64,000 nucleotides of DNA from Pseudomonas guariconensis (GTDB lineage Bacteria > Pseudomonadota > Gammaproteobacteria > Pseudomonadales > Pseudomonadaceae). The stretch lies in contig NZ_JAMYBK010000003.1 in the NCBI RefSeq assembly GCF_024127895.1, positions 62,001-126,000 on the forward strand, read 5' to 3'. Positions 61,977 through 64,000 of the stretch are shown in pieces. The stretch's first letter is position 1. Each line of letters begins with the position of its first letter. Under the pieces are notes generated by a model that searched no databases, was not told the DNA's origin, and saw nothing but the letters and a program-made list of their open reading frames with translations. Both the position numbers and the translations under genes were made by a program.

Positions 61977-63350
61977 TCAAAAGCGCCAGGTCGCTCCACC
62001 TCCGATGATGTGCAAGGCACTGTTGTCGTAGCTGCCTGACAGCGTGTTGCCCGAGCGTGCCTTGGTTTGCTCCACGTCCATGTCGCCCAGCCAGATCAGG
62101 GTATAGGCCAGGTGCAGGTCGAGGCCTTCGTCGACCTGGTAGTTGATGCCGGTCGCCAGGCGCCAGGCCTCGCCCATGGGGTTGTCGACCGTGCGGTCGT
62201 CATCGTCCACCGCGGAGCTGTCGTACCCCAGCCCCAGGCTCCAGCGAACCCGGGGCGTGGCCTGGTACATGGCACCGATCGAGGCATGCCAGGTGTCCTT
62301 GTACTTGCGATCGACCGTACGGCTGACGCCACCGCCGTTGGCGTCCACGTCGACCCCGACATCGCCGAAGTCGCTCCAGTCCTGCCAGCCGAGGCTGCCG
62401 AGCAGTTTCCATTGCTCGTCGAGGTCGTGCGCCACGCTGAAGGTCACGGTCTGCGGCACGTTGAGGTCCAGCTCCAGGGAGTCGAGGCGACGCAAGCCGG
62501 CATTGAGGAGCGGGTTGCTGATGTTGCGCACATGAGGGCTGTCCTCGAACTCCAGCTTGATCTTGCTGGTGTAGGCCAGGCCCACGGTCGTGCGCGGGGA
62601 CAGTTGGTAGAGCACGCCGAGGTTGACGCCGGTACCGACGTCGGTGTCCTGGTATTCCAGCTGGCCGTCCGGGCGGTTCCGCAGGCCCAGCAGGTTGTTG
62701 TTGATCGCCATTTCGGTGCGGTAGTAGCCATACATGATGCGTGGACCGATACCGACGGAAAGCTCGTCGGTGAACTTGTACGCCAGGGTCGGCTGGAACG
62801 AGACACCGATGACCGCAGCCTCCTGGGTGAAGTAGCGACCGGCCCAGTCATCATCGTAGTCCAGTGCCAGGCCGAAGTTCCCGTACATGCCGAAGCCGAT
62901 CGCCGCCCGGTCGTCGAGCTGATGGCTGATGAACAGGCTTGCGCCGGGCAGGTACTCCAGGCCATTGCCCCCTTCGTTGCCCTCGAACTGATTGTCGCCA
63001 CCGCGCGAGAAGCGCAGGTCGCCGAGGATCACCTGGGCGTTGGCACTGACCTGGGTGCCTTGCAGCTGGGTGATGCCTGCCGGGTTGTTCATCAATACGC
63101 TGGGGTCGGTGGCCAGTGCGGCGGATCCGGCATTGGCCAGGCCGTTCCCTTCCTGCCCGGTTTCATAGATGAAGATGCCACCGGCGGACGCGTGGCTGGC
63201 GGTGAGCAGGAGTGCGCAGGCCAGTGCCCGGCGCAAGGCCGGGCAGGGCGATAGGGGGCCGGGAACCGGCGTGCAAGCAGCGTCCAGCGACGTGTCGTCC
63301 TTCGCGCTGTTGGCTACAGGTGCCCTGTGGGCTCGGTGCTTGTTCGTCAT
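61977..63350 (-). CDS. FadL/TodX-type outer-membrane channel
   Basis: A 457-residue protein with the FadL barrel pattern: NGLANAGSAALATDPSVLMNNPAGITQLQGTQVSANAQV (hatch/first strands with the NPAG motif), then repeated strands, and an end ALHIIGGGATWRF with C-terminal Phe. FadL-type channels take up fatty acids or aromatic hydrocarbons. A long N-terminal leader of about 55 residues, with the hydrophobic part ALRRALACALLLTASHASA, suggests the real start may be later (GTG or ATG near 63250) than the ATG at 63350. It faces an odd region at the window end. Confidence 0.88.
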   Translation of the reverse strand: MTNKHRAHRAPVANSAKDDTSLDAACTPVPGPLSPCPALRRALACALLLTASHASAGGIFIYETGQEGNGLANAGSAALATDPSVLMNNPAGITQLQGTQVSANAQVILGDLRFSRGGDNQFEGNEGGNGLEYLPGASLFISHQLDDRAAIGFGMYGNFGLALDYDDDWAGRYFTQEAAVIGVSFQPTLAYKFTDELSVGIGPRIMYGYYRTEMAINNNLLGLRNRPDGQLEYQDTDVGTGVNLGVLYQLSPRTTVGLAYTSKIKLEFEDSPHVRNISNPLLNAGLRRLDSLELDLNVPQTVTFSVAHDLDEQWKLLGSLGWQDWSDFGDVGVDVDANGGGVSRTVDRKYKDTWHASIGAMYQATPRVRWSLGLGYDSSAVDDDDRTVDNPMGEAWRLATGINYQVDEGLDLHLAYTLIWLGDMDVEQTKARSGNTLSGSYDNSALHIIGGGATWRF

Positions 63351-63907
63351 GTCGTTTCAGTCCGCTCTTGTCCGTGGTGAAATGACAGGGTCTCGTCGGG
63401 TGGTGGAAAGAGAAGTCAATCGAGAAACAAGACGTTGACCAGCCCGCCCGAGCATCGCTTGCCGCCGGACTGCGTCAATGGAGCAATCAGGGCATTACGC
63501 CGGGGAGCCAGAATTCGAAGCTGTCCATGTCGTTCATCAACTCATCGAGTTTGCCTTGCGCACCCTCGATTCCAGGCAATAGCGTTCTTGTCGATTCAAC
63601 GGTGTAGCGAGGGCGATCATGACAAGCTCCTTTCGATAGGGTGCGCTCTACCGTTGTCGGTAACTGCCAGCGGTATGTTTCGTACTGCTGGGCAAGGGTA
63701 GCTGCATTTCCTGGCGTCCATGCAGGCCCGGGCTGTCTTTTCGCGACAGGATCGGCGGAAGGCAAAAACGTTCAAAAAGATGCGTACGGACCATCAACTT
63801 TAGACGACAGGTTCCGCCACGCCCCATTCGATGGAAAAACCCGCAAATACTCGGCAAAACACTTGGCGGGATGAACGGCACACGCCTGGCATGCAGGCCC
63901 AGTAGCA
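63351..63907. other. Scar-like region with remnants only
   Basis: This 557-base stretch carries no convincing intact gene. It includes a possible broken small gene on the minus strand at 63487-63620 and, to its right, sequence with mixed GC content without conserved frames. It separates the FadL gene from a fragment of an AraC gene, so a deletion or rearrangement is likely. Confidence 0.5.
63487..63620 (-). pseudogene. Possible broken small gene
   Basis: A strong aaggag site precedes ATG 63620, but that frame ends after 27 codons. A +1 frame through the same DNA gives a plausible protein end (TVESTRTLLPGIEGAQGKLD then DELMNDMDSFEFWLPG), stopping at 63487. A one-base indel near 63600 could reconcile the two. 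Family unknown; the call is tentative. Confidence 0.3.
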
Positions 63908-63970
63908 GTGCGACTTGCTGGCGAGCAACTCGCCGAACTGCAGGAATGCGGTACCGCGAATGCTATCCAT
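63908..63970 (-). pseudogene. AraC gene 5'-end fragment
   Basis: From ATG 63970, the frame reads MDSIRGTAFLQFGELLA and then diverges. The first 17 residues match the start of the AraC regulator at 61156 with one difference (Leu to Phe). The following reading (SKSHCYWAC) is unrelated and meets a stop by about 63800. It is a remnant of a duplicated or recombined regulator gene. Confidence 0.8.
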
Positions 63971-64000
63971 ATCTTTGTCTTGCCTTTATATGACAGGGGT

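Overview
The window is high-GC bacterial chromosome and reads as a Pseudomonas of the putida group. Supporting signs are the recurring REP-type palindromes (gcgggcTTgcccgc flanked by gtgggag and cgaa), a fapABCDEF amyloid operon, a sCache chemoreceptor beside uppP, the class of Zur-linked paralogues present, and the overall gene repertoire. This is recognition from sequence, not a database search. I saw no rRNA, tRNA or CRISPR array.

Region by region: 1-2018 holds the end of cobN and two chelatase-partner genes (AAA+ and VWA) in overlapping frames. 2138-11541 holds a sigma-54 activator with a VpsR-like receiver, an LTA-synthase-type phosphatase/transferase, and the complete fap operon behind a good -24/-12 promoter. 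11769-20000 holds NAD-precursor uptake (a NadR-type kinase and PnuC), a chemoreceptor, uppP, small conserved genes, a LysR/azoR pair and an MFS exporter. The ABC-F gene ybiT (20108-21694) marks the edge of a decayed mobile island (about 21.7-25.2 kb): an integrase without its N-terminus that runs in frame into ybiT, a frameshifted phage gene, a 23-bp perfect palindrome, a RelE/HigA-type toxin-antitoxin pair, a small lipoprotein, a truncated HNH gene and an IS5-type transposase end.

25.2-27.6 kb is a low-zinc response block. A dihydroorotase paralogue and a cysteine-poor L36 protein each follow a nearly identical 20-bp palindromic operator that fits Zur. 27.7-39.6 kb collects stress and envelope genes: ybhP-clsB-ybhN, DUF72, KGG-motif and SAP-like small proteins, a ClpP-like protein, and a 1380-residue CheB-CheR-PAS-kinase-receiver protein. 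39.8-51.4 kb is transport and metabolism: an AEC permease, a LysR-CoA-transferase-HMG-CoA lyase-MFS block, a SulP transporter, an EmrAB-like pump and a monooxygenase-fold protein.

51.5-59.4 kb has an AraC gene broken by one in-frame stop, a LysR gene, and a forward run of isochorismatase-type hydrolase, Tat-exported amidohydrolase, OprD-type porin and MFS carrier, which looks like an amide or ester uptake and breakdown route. The right end has an AraC regulator, a DUF3313 lipoprotein and a FadL-type porin. It finishes in a scar holding a copy of only the first about 17 codons of that AraC gene.
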